Below are positions 34,181 to 42,232 of a stretch of DNA of 64,000 nt, one piece after another. Every line of letters begins with the position of its first letter. The first letter of the stretch is position 1. The position numbers and the translations under genes were made by a program. Under the pieces are notes generated by a model. The model saw only the letters and a program-made list of their open reading frames with translations, ran no database searches and was not told the origin of the DNA. The stretch spans positions 1 to 64,000 of the forward strand of contig NZ_WNKT01000009.1 in assembly GCF_009720725.1 (NCBI RefSeq). The letters run 5' to 3'. The DNA is from Allochromatium palmeri (GTDB taxonomy: Bacteria; Pseudomonadota; Gammaproteobacteria; Chromatiales; Chromatiaceae).

Positions 34181-35065
34181 CTACAACTGGACCAGGATCT
34201 CCGAGTCAACCGGCAGCACATCGACCTCGGCGCCTGAGGCGATGAGCTGCTCGGTCTCCATGACCTCCATCACCGCGTTCAGCACCTCGGAATCCTGCTG
34301 GGCGATGGTGTTGAGTGCCTCGCCGACGATCGCCGGACGCGCGGCGGCGGCCTCGGCCATCTTCTGCGACACCTTGTAGGCCGTTTCGCTCTTGATGAGT
34401 CCAACGCGGTTGTCGCCGTCCTGCTTCATGGCGCTCGTGACCTGCACCAGGCGCTTGACCACTTTTTCGGTGATGTTGTCGACCATCTGGCGGTCGGTGA
34501 ATGCCACCTTGCGGATATAGACCGAGCCGAGCGCATAGCCCCAGTGTTCCGAGAGCGGCGAGACGGCGGCACGCACCCGGCGGCTGAGCTGATGGCGGTC
34601 CTCCAGCATCTTGTCCATCTCCAGATTGCTGAGCGTCGAGATGGTCGAGCTGGCGACATTGGCCTGGAGCGAGCCTTCGGGGTTGGCGTTGCTGAACAGA
34701 TAGCTGACCGGATCGCTGACCTGCATCTCGTACCAGATGCCCACGCCCATGGGCGTGCCCTCTTCCGAGTTGACCATCTGGTCACGCAGATAGTGCTGGC
34801 GCAGACAGGTCGGAACCTTATAGAGCTTGCCGAAGAAGGGCACCAGCAGTGCCTTGGCGCCAAAATAGCCGAGCGGAAAGCGGAGTCCCGGCTCGTCGAG
34901 CGTGCCGAGCACCTTGCCAAACAGCGTGAACACCAGTGCCTCGCGCTCGCGCACGATGGCATAGAGTCCGAGCGCACGCGCGATGGCGAGCAGGATCGGG
35001 ATATAGAGCACGCCGATCACGAAGGCGAAAATTGGACCGAACGAAAAATCAAGATCGAAGAACAT
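34181..35065 (-). CDS. SPFH-domain membrane protein, first of pair (downstream)
   Basis: A 294-residue protein with an N-terminal membrane segment (about residues 8-32) and an SPFH/band 7 domain containing REREALVFTLFGKVLG, EPGLRFPLG and ALGSVYIRKVAFTDRQMVDNI. The usual C-terminal helix is rich in A and E. SPFH proteins build ring-like scaffolds that organise membrane patches or control proteases. It follows the other SPFH gene by 22 bases, implying a hetero-complex like HflK-HflC. Confidence 0.85.
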   Translation of the reverse strand: MFFDLDFSFGPIFAFVIGVLYIPILLAIARALGLYAIVREREALVFTLFGKVLGTLDEPGLRFPLGYFGAKALLVPFFGKLYKVPTCLRQHYLRDQMVNSEEGTPMGVGIWYEMQVSDPVSYLFSNANPEGSLQANVASSTISTLSNLEMDKMLEDRHQLSRRVRAAVSPLSEHWGYALGSVYIRKVAFTDRQMVDNITEKVVKRLVQVTSAMKQDGDNRVGLIKSETAYKVSQKMAEAAAARPAIVGEALNTIAQQDSEVLNAVMEVMETEQLIASGAEVDVLPVDSEILVQL

Positions 35066-35087
35066 GACGAGGGCCTCCGGGGTCGCG

Positions 35088-36068
35088 TTACTTGGGCGCG
35101 GCGGTCTGCACGATGCGCGTGGCGCGACCGAGCAGCGGTACGCGCAGATTGCGGATATAGGTCCGCAGTGCGCCCGGCCCGCCGGTGGTCTTGATCTGGA
35201 CGAGCGTATTGGCCAGTTCCTTCAAGGGTGCGACCTCGGCCTGAGCGTTGTTGCGGGCGATCTCCACGGCGCGCTTGCTCATGGTGATCTGCTGCTCGGC
35301 ATCGGCGCGGGCCGTCGAGATGTCAGCGGCGACCTGGTTGCGCGTGGTGTTGATGGCTGAGAGCGCGCGGTCGACCTCGGATGGCGGGTCGATCTGGGTG
35401 ATGAGCGCGGCGTCGAGTTCGATGCCATAGCGGGCGCCGGTCGAGCGGCACTGCTGTTCCATGTAGTCGTTGAGGAGCGGCAGGTTCTTACGCAGGTCGT
35501 TGATGGAGACGCCTTCCGAGAGTTCGGCCACCGCGCCGCCCGTGCTCAGCTCAGTGTCGCCGACCAGGCTCTCGCCCTTGGGATCGACGAAGTTGGCGAT
35601 GCGCTCGCGCAGCACCGAGATGAAATAGCCCATGACATGCTCCAGCGGTTTGTCGACGCCGAAGAAATAGGCATAGAGGTTGTTTTCGGAGACGCGGAAG
35701 CGGATCTGACCGCCGACGCCGGTGGTGAGGTTGTCCTTGGTCACGGCCTCGATGGTGTGCTGGGACTTGGTCGGATCCCAGGTCAGGTCGATGGCTTCGG
35801 TCACGACCCGGACCTTGTGGACCTCCTGCCAGGGCCATTTGAAATAGGGACCGCCGGGGCCGATGACCTGGAGACGCGGGAAGCGGTAGCGTTGCTTCTC
35901 CTCGTCGTTGAGCGAGTCGTCCTCGACCATGAGACGCCCGATCCGCTGGGCGCGTCCGAAGGAGGTGAGGATGGCCCGTTCATCGGGCTTGACGGTGTAG
36001 AAGGCGCGGATCAGGACCGTGTAGACGACGAAGACGAGCATGCCGAGCAGAAAGGCGGTGACTTGCAT
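35088..36068 (-). CDS. SPFH-domain membrane protein, second of pair (upstream)
   Basis: A 326-residue protein with an N-terminal membrane helix (about 4-22), then an SPFH domain: TVKPDERAILTSFGRA, GPGGPYFKWPWQEVHKV and IDLTWDPTKSQHTIEAVTKDNL. It has a glutamine- and alanine-rich C-terminal helix. It resembles HflK/prohibitin proteins, but no hflX, hflC or protease gene is adjacent. It is the promoter-proximal gene of the pair. Its likely partner is the next SPFH protein and possibly the DUF4407 protein encoded opposite. Confidence 0.85.
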   Translation of the reverse strand: MQVTAFLLGMLVFVVYTVLIRAFYTVKPDERAILTSFGRAQRIGRLMVEDDSLNDEEKQRYRFPRLQVIGPGGPYFKWPWQEVHKVRVVTEAIDLTWDPTKSQHTIEAVTKDNLTTGVGGQIRFRVSENNLYAYFFGVDKPLEHVMGYFISVLRERIANFVDPKGESLVGDTELSTGGAVAELSEGVSINDLRKNLPLLNDYMEQQCRSTGARYGIELDAALITQIDPPSEVDRALSAINTTRNQVAADISTARADAEQQITMSKRAVEIARNNAQAEVAPLKELANTLVQIKTTGGPGALRTYIRNLRVPLLGRATRIVQTAAPK

Positions 36069-36136
36069 CGCTGACTCCCGTTGGGTGGTTGGCGAGAGTC
36101 AGCATAGGCCATTCGTGCGCGTTGTGTCTTGGCGCG

Positions 36137-36787
36137 TCAGTCCGACTTGAACCCGGCCGCGCGATGGCTGGCATCGCAGAACGGCTTGTTCTTGGATGCG
36201 CCACAGCGGCAGAGCGCCGTCTGCGTCCCCTCCCAGGCCTCGCGCCCGGAGCCGGCGAGGATGGTCAGATTGCCTTCGAGCTTGAGCGGACCATCGGGCA
36301 TCGCCCGCACCTTTAGCGGACCGCCGTGCTCGCTCAGTCCAGGTCCGCGTACACCGACCGCGCCGCTGTCCTCGAAACGCGCCTCGACATGGCTGTTGTC
36401 GCAGAACGGCTTGTTCTTGGACGCCCCGCAGCGACAGAGTGCAACGCGCCGATGCACGCCTGGCATGTCTTCCGAGGCGCCCTCGATCTCCAGATCGCCG
36501 CTGAGATAGAGCGGACCATTGTTGGCGACCATGACGCGATTCTCGCTCGGCGCCGGCTCAGACTCGCCGGTCTTGTCGCGATAGCTGAGCGCACCGGTCG
36601 GGCAGCGCTCGACCACCTCACGCACCTCGGCGCGCGACACGGCGTCAGGTTGGCACCAGGGGTCGCGTCCGCCCACGAACAGATCCCCCTCGGCCTTACC
36701 GCACTCGCCGTGATGGATACAGAGTCGTTCATCCCAACTGACGTCGATCTCCTGACCCTCAAACACGGTGATTGGCTCGTTGCTCAT
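36137..36787 (-). CDS. Ferredoxin-like plus double CDGSH iron-sulfur protein
   Basis: A 216-residue protein with three metal-binding parts. An N-terminal divergent ferredoxin domain has cysteines C23, C29, C45 and C62. Two CDGSH-type motifs follow at residues 118-133 and 193-208 (CRCGASKNKPFCDNSH and the same with DASH). CDGSH domains bind 2Fe-2S clusters through three Cys and one His, and both copies retain all four. The role may be redox sensing or electron transfer. Pieces of this gene recur at 42075-42232 beside the peroxidase gene, showing the two genes once adjoined. Confidence 0.88.
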   Translation of the reverse strand: MSNEPITVFEGQEIDVSWDERLCIHHGECGKAEGDLFVGGRDPWCQPDAVSRAEVREVVERCPTGALSYRDKTGESEPAPSENRVMVANNGPLYLSGDLEIEGASEDMPGVHRRVALCRCGASKNKPFCDNSHVEARFEDSGAVGVRGPGLSEHGGPLKVRAMPDGPLKLEGNLTILAGSGREAWEGTQTALCRCGASKNKPFCDASHRAAGFKSD

Positions 36788-36789
36788 GG

Positions 36790-36932
36790 CGTATTCCCTC
36801 AGAGTTGTGGACGCGGTGTCGCGGCGGTCTCGACCGGCAGTTCCGGATACAGGATCTGGGGTTGAGACCCCAGACTGAATCGAAGTGGAAATAATGTGCG
36901 GTCAGAGCGACATTGCGCAAGGGTGCGGCTCA
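36790..36932 (-). pseudogene. Remnant of cytochrome c peroxidase 3' end
   Basis: This stretch matches the last part of the peroxidase gene (42233 to about 42475): the segment starting CTCAGAGTTG and running through CCGGATACAGGATCTGGGGT, then a deletion of about 100 bases, then GTGGAAATAA and GTTGCGCAAGGGTGCGG with small changes. It lies directly upstream of the CDGSH gene and forms part of the left copy of a degraded direct repeat. Confidence 0.85.
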
Positions 36933-37071
36933 AAAACAGCGATGGACACCTATTGAGTTGGCTCTCACCCATTGGCCGTTCCTTCTCCGATCATTCATCT
37001 TGGTCGATCACGACATCGGTAACAAACCGAAGCAACGTGCAGCAATTAAATGGGCTATCCTGATCAAGATC

Positions 37072-37740
37072 ATGCGCATCCTGATTGTTGAAGACGATCC
37101 TTTGCTCGGCCCGGGACTCAAGACCGGACTTGCCCAAGACGGCTACGCCGCCGATTGGGTCCAGACGGCCGCTCTTGCGGAGCATGCCCTGCGGGTTGAG
37201 CATTTCGATGTCGCCGTGCTCGACCTGGGGCTTCCCGGTCGAGACGGCCTGTCCCTACTGCGCGATTTGCGCGCCGGCGGCCTGATGATTCCCGTTCTGA
37301 TCCTGACGGCGCGTGACACCTTGGCGGATAAGGTAATCGGACTCGATACGGGGGCGGACGACTACCTGGCCAAACCCTTCGATCTGGACGAACTGACCGC
37401 CCGCATCCGTGCCTTGACGCGCCGAAGCTGCGGCCATGCGGCCCCAATCCTGCGCGCGGGCACCTTGGAGCTCGACACCCAAGACCGTTGCGTGAGCCTG
37501 GACGGTGAGGGCGTGCCGCTTTCGCCGAAGGAGTACGCCTTGGTCGAGACGCTGATCGCACGGGCTGATCATGTCGTTCCGCGGGCGCGACTCCTGGCCG
37601 CCGGTTATGGCTGGGAGGATCAACTCGAGAGTAACGCCCTTGAAGTGCACATCCATCATCTGCGCGCCAAGCTCGGTAAACAGCGTATCCTGACCGTGCG
37701 GAGCGTCGGCTACACCCTCGTCTCTCACCCGTCATCATGA
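37072..37740 (+). CDS. OmpR-family response regulator (QseB/PmrA-like)
   Basis: A 222-residue two-domain regulator. The receiver domain has the phospho-accepting D51 (VLDLGLPGRDG), the acidic pair in VEDD and the lysine in LAKPFDL. The C-terminal winged helix ends with LEVHIHHLRAKLG and VRSVGYTL. The start is the ATG at 37072, since families begin MRILIVEDD. The next gene overlaps by four bases (ATGA) and encodes its kinase. A CTTAAG-N5-CTTAAG box after the kinase gene is a plausible target. Confidence 0.93.
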   Translation: MRILIVEDDPLLGPGLKTGLAQDGYAADWVQTAALAEHALRVEHFDVAVLDLGLPGRDGLSLLRDLRAGGLMIPVLILTARDTLADKVIGLDTGADDYLAKPFDLDELTARIRALTRRSCGHAAPILRAGTLELDTQDRCVSLDGEGVPLSPKEYALVETLIARADHVVPRARLLAAGYGWEDQLESNALEVHIHHLRAKLGKQRILTVRSVGYTLVSHPSS

Positions 37741-39080
37741 ATTCCATCAGACATCGACTCCTGCTCTCGCTGCTCGTCGTCTGGGTGACAATTTGGATCG
37801 CCGTCGCGTTCGTGTCCGTGGATCGCTCCAATCACGAGGTGGGGGAGCTGATGGACGCCCAGCTCGCCCAAACCGCGCATGTGTTGGGACAGATCATGCA
37901 GGCCGGCAATCTGCCCGATGTCGTCAGTGCCTCCCAAGCACTCTTGCCGATCGGCCACGCCTATGAGTCGATGATCAGTTTTCAGTTCTGGCGTAACGAT
38001 AGACTCATCAGTCGTTTTGGCGCGGCACCGGACGAGCCGCTTGGCCATGCGCCGGGCTTTTCCAATCACATGATCGCCGATGCGCTGTGGCGCGTCTTCG
38101 GACTGCCGACAGACAATCCTGGCGAGATGCTTTACGTTGGCCAGAGCTACGCCATTCGTTCGGAGCTGATCGAATACCTGACGCTCCATGCGCTGCGCCC
38201 GATTCTCTGGTCGATGCCGCTGGCCGTGCTTCTGATCTGGCTGGCGGTGACCGAAGGGCTGCGTCCGCTGCGGCGTCTCAGAAGTCAGATCACCCATCGC
38301 TCGGCCGACCAGCTCGATCCCATTGAAATGCGCTACATCCCCGCTGAGATCCGCCCGCTGACCGCCGCGCTGAACGGACTCATGAAACGGCTGGATCGGG
38401 CGCTGAGTGCTGAGCGGCATTTTGCTGCCGACGCCTCTCACGAGCTGCGCACCCCTTTCGCCGCCATTCGCACCCATGCGCAGATCGCCCAGCGCAGCAA
38501 GGATGCGCAAGAGCGAAATGAGGCCCTGGCGCAGCTCATCTGCGGTATCGACCGGGCGAGTCACTTGATCTCGCAGTTGCTCATTCTCTCGCGTCTGCAC
38601 CGTCGGGGCAGCGATGATGAGACAACGCGCTGCTCGCTTGTCGCCATAGCCACTCAGGTCGTCGAGGACATGTTGCCGGTTGCGCGAACCGCGAAGATTG
38701 CATTGACGCTTAAAACACCGCTGGACGAAGACGCGCTTGTAGACATTCCGCCGTCGCTGCTCGCGATCCTGATCGGCAACCTTTTGGACAACGCCATCAA
38801 GTTCACCCAGGCAGGTGGGCAGGTCCGGGTGATCGTCATAGGGAGACGCGACCATCTCCTGCTCCATGTCCTCGACTCCGGGCCCGGCATACCGGCCGCG
38901 GACCGCACGCGCGTCTTCGACCGCTTCTATCGACCAGTCGGCCAGAGCGAGCCCGGCGCCGGGCTGGGTCTCTCGATCGTGCGCCGGATCTGCGATCTCT
39001 TCGACGTGGACATCGAGCTGCTCGATACCGATTCCGGCTCGGGGCTACTCGTCGAGGTCCGATTTCGCCGATCGGCTTGA
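37737..39080 (+). CDS. Sensor histidine kinase (QseC/PmrB-like)
   Basis: A 447-residue membrane kinase. Two membrane helices (about residues 8-27 and 153-172) enclose a periplasmic sensor region of about 125 residues. The dimerisation/phospho-acceptor helix holds H235 (FAADASHELRTPFAAI), and the ATP-binding domain has NLLDNAIKFT, DSGPGIP and GAGLGLSIV. All catalytic boxes are intact. It overlaps the regulator gene by four bases. The sensed signal is unknown; the neighbouring cytochrome suggests a respiratory or electron-acceptor cue. Confidence 0.93.
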   Translation: MNSIRHRLLLSLLVVWVTIWIAVAFVSVDRSNHEVGELMDAQLAQTAHVLGQIMQAGNLPDVVSASQALLPIGHAYESMISFQFWRNDRLISRFGAAPDEPLGHAPGFSNHMIADALWRVFGLPTDNPGEMLYVGQSYAIRSELIEYLTLHALRPILWSMPLAVLLIWLAVTEGLRPLRRLRSQITHRSADQLDPIEMRYIPAEIRPLTAALNGLMKRLDRALSAERHFAADASHELRTPFAAIRTHAQIAQRSKDAQERNEALAQLICGIDRASHLISQLLILSRLHRRGSDDETTRCSLVAIATQVVEDMLPVARTAKIALTLKTPLDEDALVDIPPSLLAILIGNLLDNAIKFTQAGGQVRVIVIGRRDHLLLHVLDSGPGIPAADRTRVFDRFYRPVGQSEPGAGLGLSIVRRICDLFDVDIELLDTDSGSGLLVEVRFRRSA

Positions 39081-39173
39081 ACCACAGCCGCTCGCCAAAA
39101 AGGTGTCTGGAGCTGCGAGCGCCTGCACGCCACCTCAAATTAATGTCCGCCTCTCCGACATTACGCCCTTCGT

Positions 39174-39190
39174 CTTAAGGTTTTCTTAAG
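39174..39190 (+). promoter_or_regulatory. PmrA/QseB-like operator
   Basis: Two perfect direct CTTAAG hexamers are separated by five bases (GTTTT), the spacing and sequence of PmrA/BasR-type boxes (CTTAAGGTTCACTTAAG in enterobacteria). It lies between the two-component genes and the multihaem cytochrome gene, so the adjacent regulator may bind here to control the cytochrome. Binding is inferred. Confidence 0.6.
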
Positions 39191-39231
39191 GCGTTGCTGG
39201 TTAGTGTTACAGCTTGGAGAAGACTCTGAAA

Positions 39232-39247
39232 TGGCACTCCAGCTGCA
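39232..39247 (+). promoter_or_regulatory. Possible sigma-54 promoter
   Basis: TGGCACTCCAGCTGCA has GG and GC ten bases apart and matches the -24/-12 consensus at all but two fixed positions. It lies 114 bases before the cytochrome start. An OmpR-type regulator would not normally drive sigma-54, so this may be a second route or chance. Confidence 0.35.
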
Positions 39248-39360
39248 GCACCGACTCACTGACGCCGGCCCAGTCGCCGGTCTCGCAGGCCACGGACGCC
39301 GCCATCTGCGATGGGTGTGCATAGAGCCGCTGCGGCGTTAACGATCAAGAGGGTGGCGTG

Positions 39361-42006
39361 ATGAAGACAGTCAAAGACCAACAAGTTCCGGGCGCGCGGC
39401 CCTGGCACCAGAAGCGATGGTTCGTGCAGGCACGGCTCATACTGGCGGCGCTTGCCACGGCGGCGTTTCTATCGCCGGCCATGGTCTATGCCGATGACGA
39501 CGACCGCAACAATGGTGATTCCAGAGGTCAGATCACCATCGAGCGAGCCTCCTGGGACCGCGAAGAGCGACGCCTGAATGCCTCCGGCACGGCCACCTCC
39601 CGATCACGCGTCACCTTGGTCAATGCCTATGATCCCGAACAGCAGCTCGGCCGGGACGAGGCCGAGGGCCGCGATGGTTCCTGGTCGATTCGCGAGGAGC
39701 GCCCCAGGCCCGTGCCATGCCGGGTGCGTGCCATCCAGTCCGACGGCCAGACGGCCGAACGCGACGTCTATCGCGCCCCCTCTGATTGCGCGCCCAAGGG
39801 TTCCGGCGGCGGAGGCAATCAAGCCCCAACGGCGAATGCCAACGGCCCCTACAACGGCTTGCCCGGCACGGCGATCAACTTCAGCCATGCCGGCTCGCGC
39901 GATCCGGACGGCAGCATCGCCAGCTACGCCTGGACCTTCGGCGACGGCGGCACCAGCACCGACGCCAATCCAAGCCATGCCTATGGGACAACCGGTAGCT
40001 ACCAGGTGACCCTGGTCGTCACCGACAACGACGGTGCGACCTCGAGTCCGTCGACCACGACGGCAACCGTCTCCGACACGCCTGTCGCCGGCTGCACCTC
40101 CCCCATTTCCGAGCACTGCAACATCACCGCCTACTCAGGCCCCGAGGTCTGCGTCGCCTGCCATAAGGACGAGGCGCGCGATATGCACGGCTCGGTGCAC
40201 TACCAGCAAGGCGGCGCCTTCGACTTCGTCACCAACATCCCAGGCGACTTCACGGCGGCCGGTGAGCGCCCGGCGAAGGCTGCTGGCGAGTTGGTTGCCA
40301 CCGGCATCAACACCTACTGCGGCACGCACGAGAATTCGCCCCGCTTTACCTGCGCTGGCTGTCATGTCGGCAACGGCCGTTTCCCGATGGCGCAGTCCCA
40401 GTTTGAACGGCTCCCCCCAGACTCCACCGAGGCCCATGCCCAGCTGGCTAACATCGACTGCCTCACCTGCCACCAGGAGGTGTACAAACGCTTCCCGGAC
40501 TGGACCGCGAGCGGCCTGGGCTTCTCGGCTTTCTCGCTGCTGAACATGGTTGAGGACAGCGATGGGCATCTGGCCCGATCCGATTATGACTCCGTCCTGC
40601 GCACTGGCTTCTCCGGCATTCCCAATGTCGACCCCGTCACCGGCGACTTCCAGTTCCTGCCGGCCGGCATCGACACCCTTCCGGGCGATGTGCCAATGAC
40701 ACCCATGCCCATCACCACGCTGCAAGCGGCCCAAAACGTTCACGCCACCACACGGATGTCCTGCCTCAACTGCCATGCAGGTGCCGGCGGCGGCGACGGG
40801 ACTAAGCGCGGCGACATGTCCAAAGAGAACGCGAACCCCAGCGTCACGCTCGACATGCACATGAGTCCACAGGGTGCGGATCTGACCTGTTCGGATTGCC
40901 ACAACGCCGTCGGCACCAACGGCGAAGGTCATCGGATGCGCGGCCGCGGACTCGATCTCAGGCCCAATGACGTGGCGGACCGCTTTACCTGCGAGACAGG
41001 TGGCTGCCACGACGCTCGCCCCCACGGCGACTTCAGCAGCACCGATGGCGCCAGTCGCGACAAGCACGCCATGAAGGTCGCCTGCCAGACCTGTCACATC
41101 CCGTCTTACGCCAAGGCCAGCGTCGGCACCGAAGTTGCGCGTGACTGGCAGGATCCGCATCCGTCTGCAGCGGCCTGCAACGGGCGCGGCGGTTGGCTGC
41201 CGCGTGAGGACAAGGGCGGACTCGGCGCCGAGTCGCTGATCCCGACCTATGCCTGGTTCGATGGGACGAGCGAGGTGCTCTATCTGGAAGAGTCCCTGGA
41301 TGGCGTGCCAACGGTGCCGCTGGATGCGACCATTGCCGCAGGTTTCGCTGGCAACTTCAACGCCGGCGACCCCGCTTACGTCCTTGGTCAGCCCAACGGT
41401 GATGTTTTTAGCTCGACAGCCAAGCTCTATCCGATGAAGCCGCACTGGAGCAAGTTGGCCCGCAATGACTTGGAGAACAAGCTGGTCGGTCACTCAACCT
41501 TTGAGTTCTTCCGCACCGGGAGTTTCTGTCGAGCCGTAGCGGTGGGTCTTGGCCTGGACGCCCCCAACGCCGTTGCCAGCAGCGTCTGCAATGGCCTGCC
41601 GGGAGACCTGGAAATGCCACTGAATACCTCGATCGTGCCAGTGTTCACCTACCAGACCATTAACCACGGGGTCGAACCCGAGGACAATGCCCTCGGCGGC
41701 GACGCACATGGCTGCGGATCCTGTCACAGTGCGCTCCGCGGTGGTCCACGTCAGCTCGATCTGGCCGGTCTGGGCTACGAGCTCAGAACCCTGCCAAGCG
41801 TGGTCATCGGTACGCGCACCACCAGCCTGAACGGTAATCCGGACGCCATTTGTAGCCAATGTCACGAGAACGAGCGAGAAGACCGTGACTTCAGCGGAGT
41901 TCATGAGCGCCATGTGGACAAAGAAGGCAAGGACTGCGCCGCCTGCCACAACTTCTCGCGCCCGGAACGAAGCCTGGCCCTGAGTCGAGGAGAACAGGGC
42001 GACTAA
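39361..42006 (+). CDS. PKD-domain multihaem cytochrome c
   Basis: An 881-residue exported protein: signal peptide to about residue 45 (VYADDDD), a beta-rich region, a PKD domain (about 150-240, with YAWTFGDGG and VTLVVTDNDG), then a long haem region. It carries nine CXXCH motifs, from CVACH at 264 to CAACH near the C-terminus, plus one CX4CH (CETGGCH, 544-550). Spacing and layout resemble octahaem tetrathionate-reductase-like (OTR) cytochromes, but the substrate is not proven. It would sit in the periplasm or at the cell surface, moving electrons to an acceptor. GTG 39358 is an alternative start. Confidence 0.85.
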   Translation: MKTVKDQQVPGARPWHQKRWFVQARLILAALATAAFLSPAMVYADDDDRNNGDSRGQITIERASWDREERRLNASGTATSRSRVTLVNAYDPEQQLGRDEAEGRDGSWSIREERPRPVPCRVRAIQSDGQTAERDVYRAPSDCAPKGSGGGGNQAPTANANGPYNGLPGTAINFSHAGSRDPDGSIASYAWTFGDGGTSTDANPSHAYGTTGSYQVTLVVTDNDGATSSPSTTTATVSDTPVAGCTSPISEHCNITAYSGPEVCVACHKDEARDMHGSVHYQQGGAFDFVTNIPGDFTAAGERPAKAAGELVATGINTYCGTHENSPRFTCAGCHVGNGRFPMAQSQFERLPPDSTEAHAQLANIDCLTCHQEVYKRFPDWTASGLGFSAFSLLNMVEDSDGHLARSDYDSVLRTGFSGIPNVDPVTGDFQFLPAGIDTLPGDVPMTPMPITTLQAAQNVHATTRMSCLNCHAGAGGGDGTKRGDMSKENANPSVTLDMHMSPQGADLTCSDCHNAVGTNGEGHRMRGRGLDLRPNDVADRFTCETGGCHDARPHGDFSSTDGASRDKHAMKVACQTCHIPSYAKASVGTEVARDWQDPHPSAAACNGRGGWLPREDKGGLGAESLIPTYAWFDGTSEVLYLEESLDGVPTVPLDATIAAGFAGNFNAGDPAYVLGQPNGDVFSSTAKLYPMKPHWSKLARNDLENKLVGHSTFEFFRTGSFCRAVAVGLGLDAPNAVASSVCNGLPGDLEMPLNTSIVPVFTYQTINHGVEPEDNALGGDAHGCGSCHSALRGGPRQLDLAGLGYELRTLPSVVIGTRTTSLNGNPDAICSQCHENEREDRDFSGVHERHVDKEGKDCAACHNFSRPERSLALSRGEQGD

Positions 42007-42019
42007 GCCGCGACTCGGA

Positions 42020-42069
42020 CCCCAGTGTCGGGATAGTCGACGTCTGTCCCGGCGATCCTGACACTGGGG
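42020..42069 (+). terminator. Hairpin after the multihaem cytochrome gene
   Basis: A perfect 10-bp stem (CCCCAGTGTC with GACACTGGGG) encloses a 30-base loop, starting 13 bases after the cytochrome stop. No T-run follows, so it may stabilise the RNA or work with Rho. It ends five bases before the right-hand repeat copy. Confidence 0.55.
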
Positions 42070-42074
42070 GCGGT

Positions 42075-42232
42075 CATTGTTAGCGGGTCATGACGCGATT
42101 CTCGCTCGGCACTGGCACCAGGGATCGCGTCCGCCGACGAACAGATCCCCTTCGGTCTTGCTGCACTCGCTCAGATGGATACAGCGTCGTCCATCCCAAC
42201 GGGGATGGACTCGTTGCTTATGGCGTATCGCC
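42075..42232 (-). pseudogene. Remnant of the CDGSH gene 5' end
   Basis: Matches the start of the CDGSH/ferredoxin gene (36524-36800) with an internal deletion of about 100 bases and scattered changes: shared stretches include ATGACGCGATTCTCGCTCGG, GCACCAGG, ACGAACAGATCCCC and TCGTTGCT. It sits directly downstream of the intact peroxidase gene, where a full CDGSH gene would be expected. Confidence 0.85.

Noticed and set aside
36923-36936. GGTGCGGCTCAAAA occurs here and again at 60817-60830, near a repeat junction.
   Set aside because: A 14-base match is expected several times by chance in 64 kb, and the flanks are unrelated.
37060-37073. CTGAT-CAAG-ATCAT, similar to an Fnr/Dnr box (TTGAT-N4-ATCAA), just before the response regulator.
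   Set aside because: It overlaps the start codon, differs at both outer bases, and could be chance; no second site supports it.
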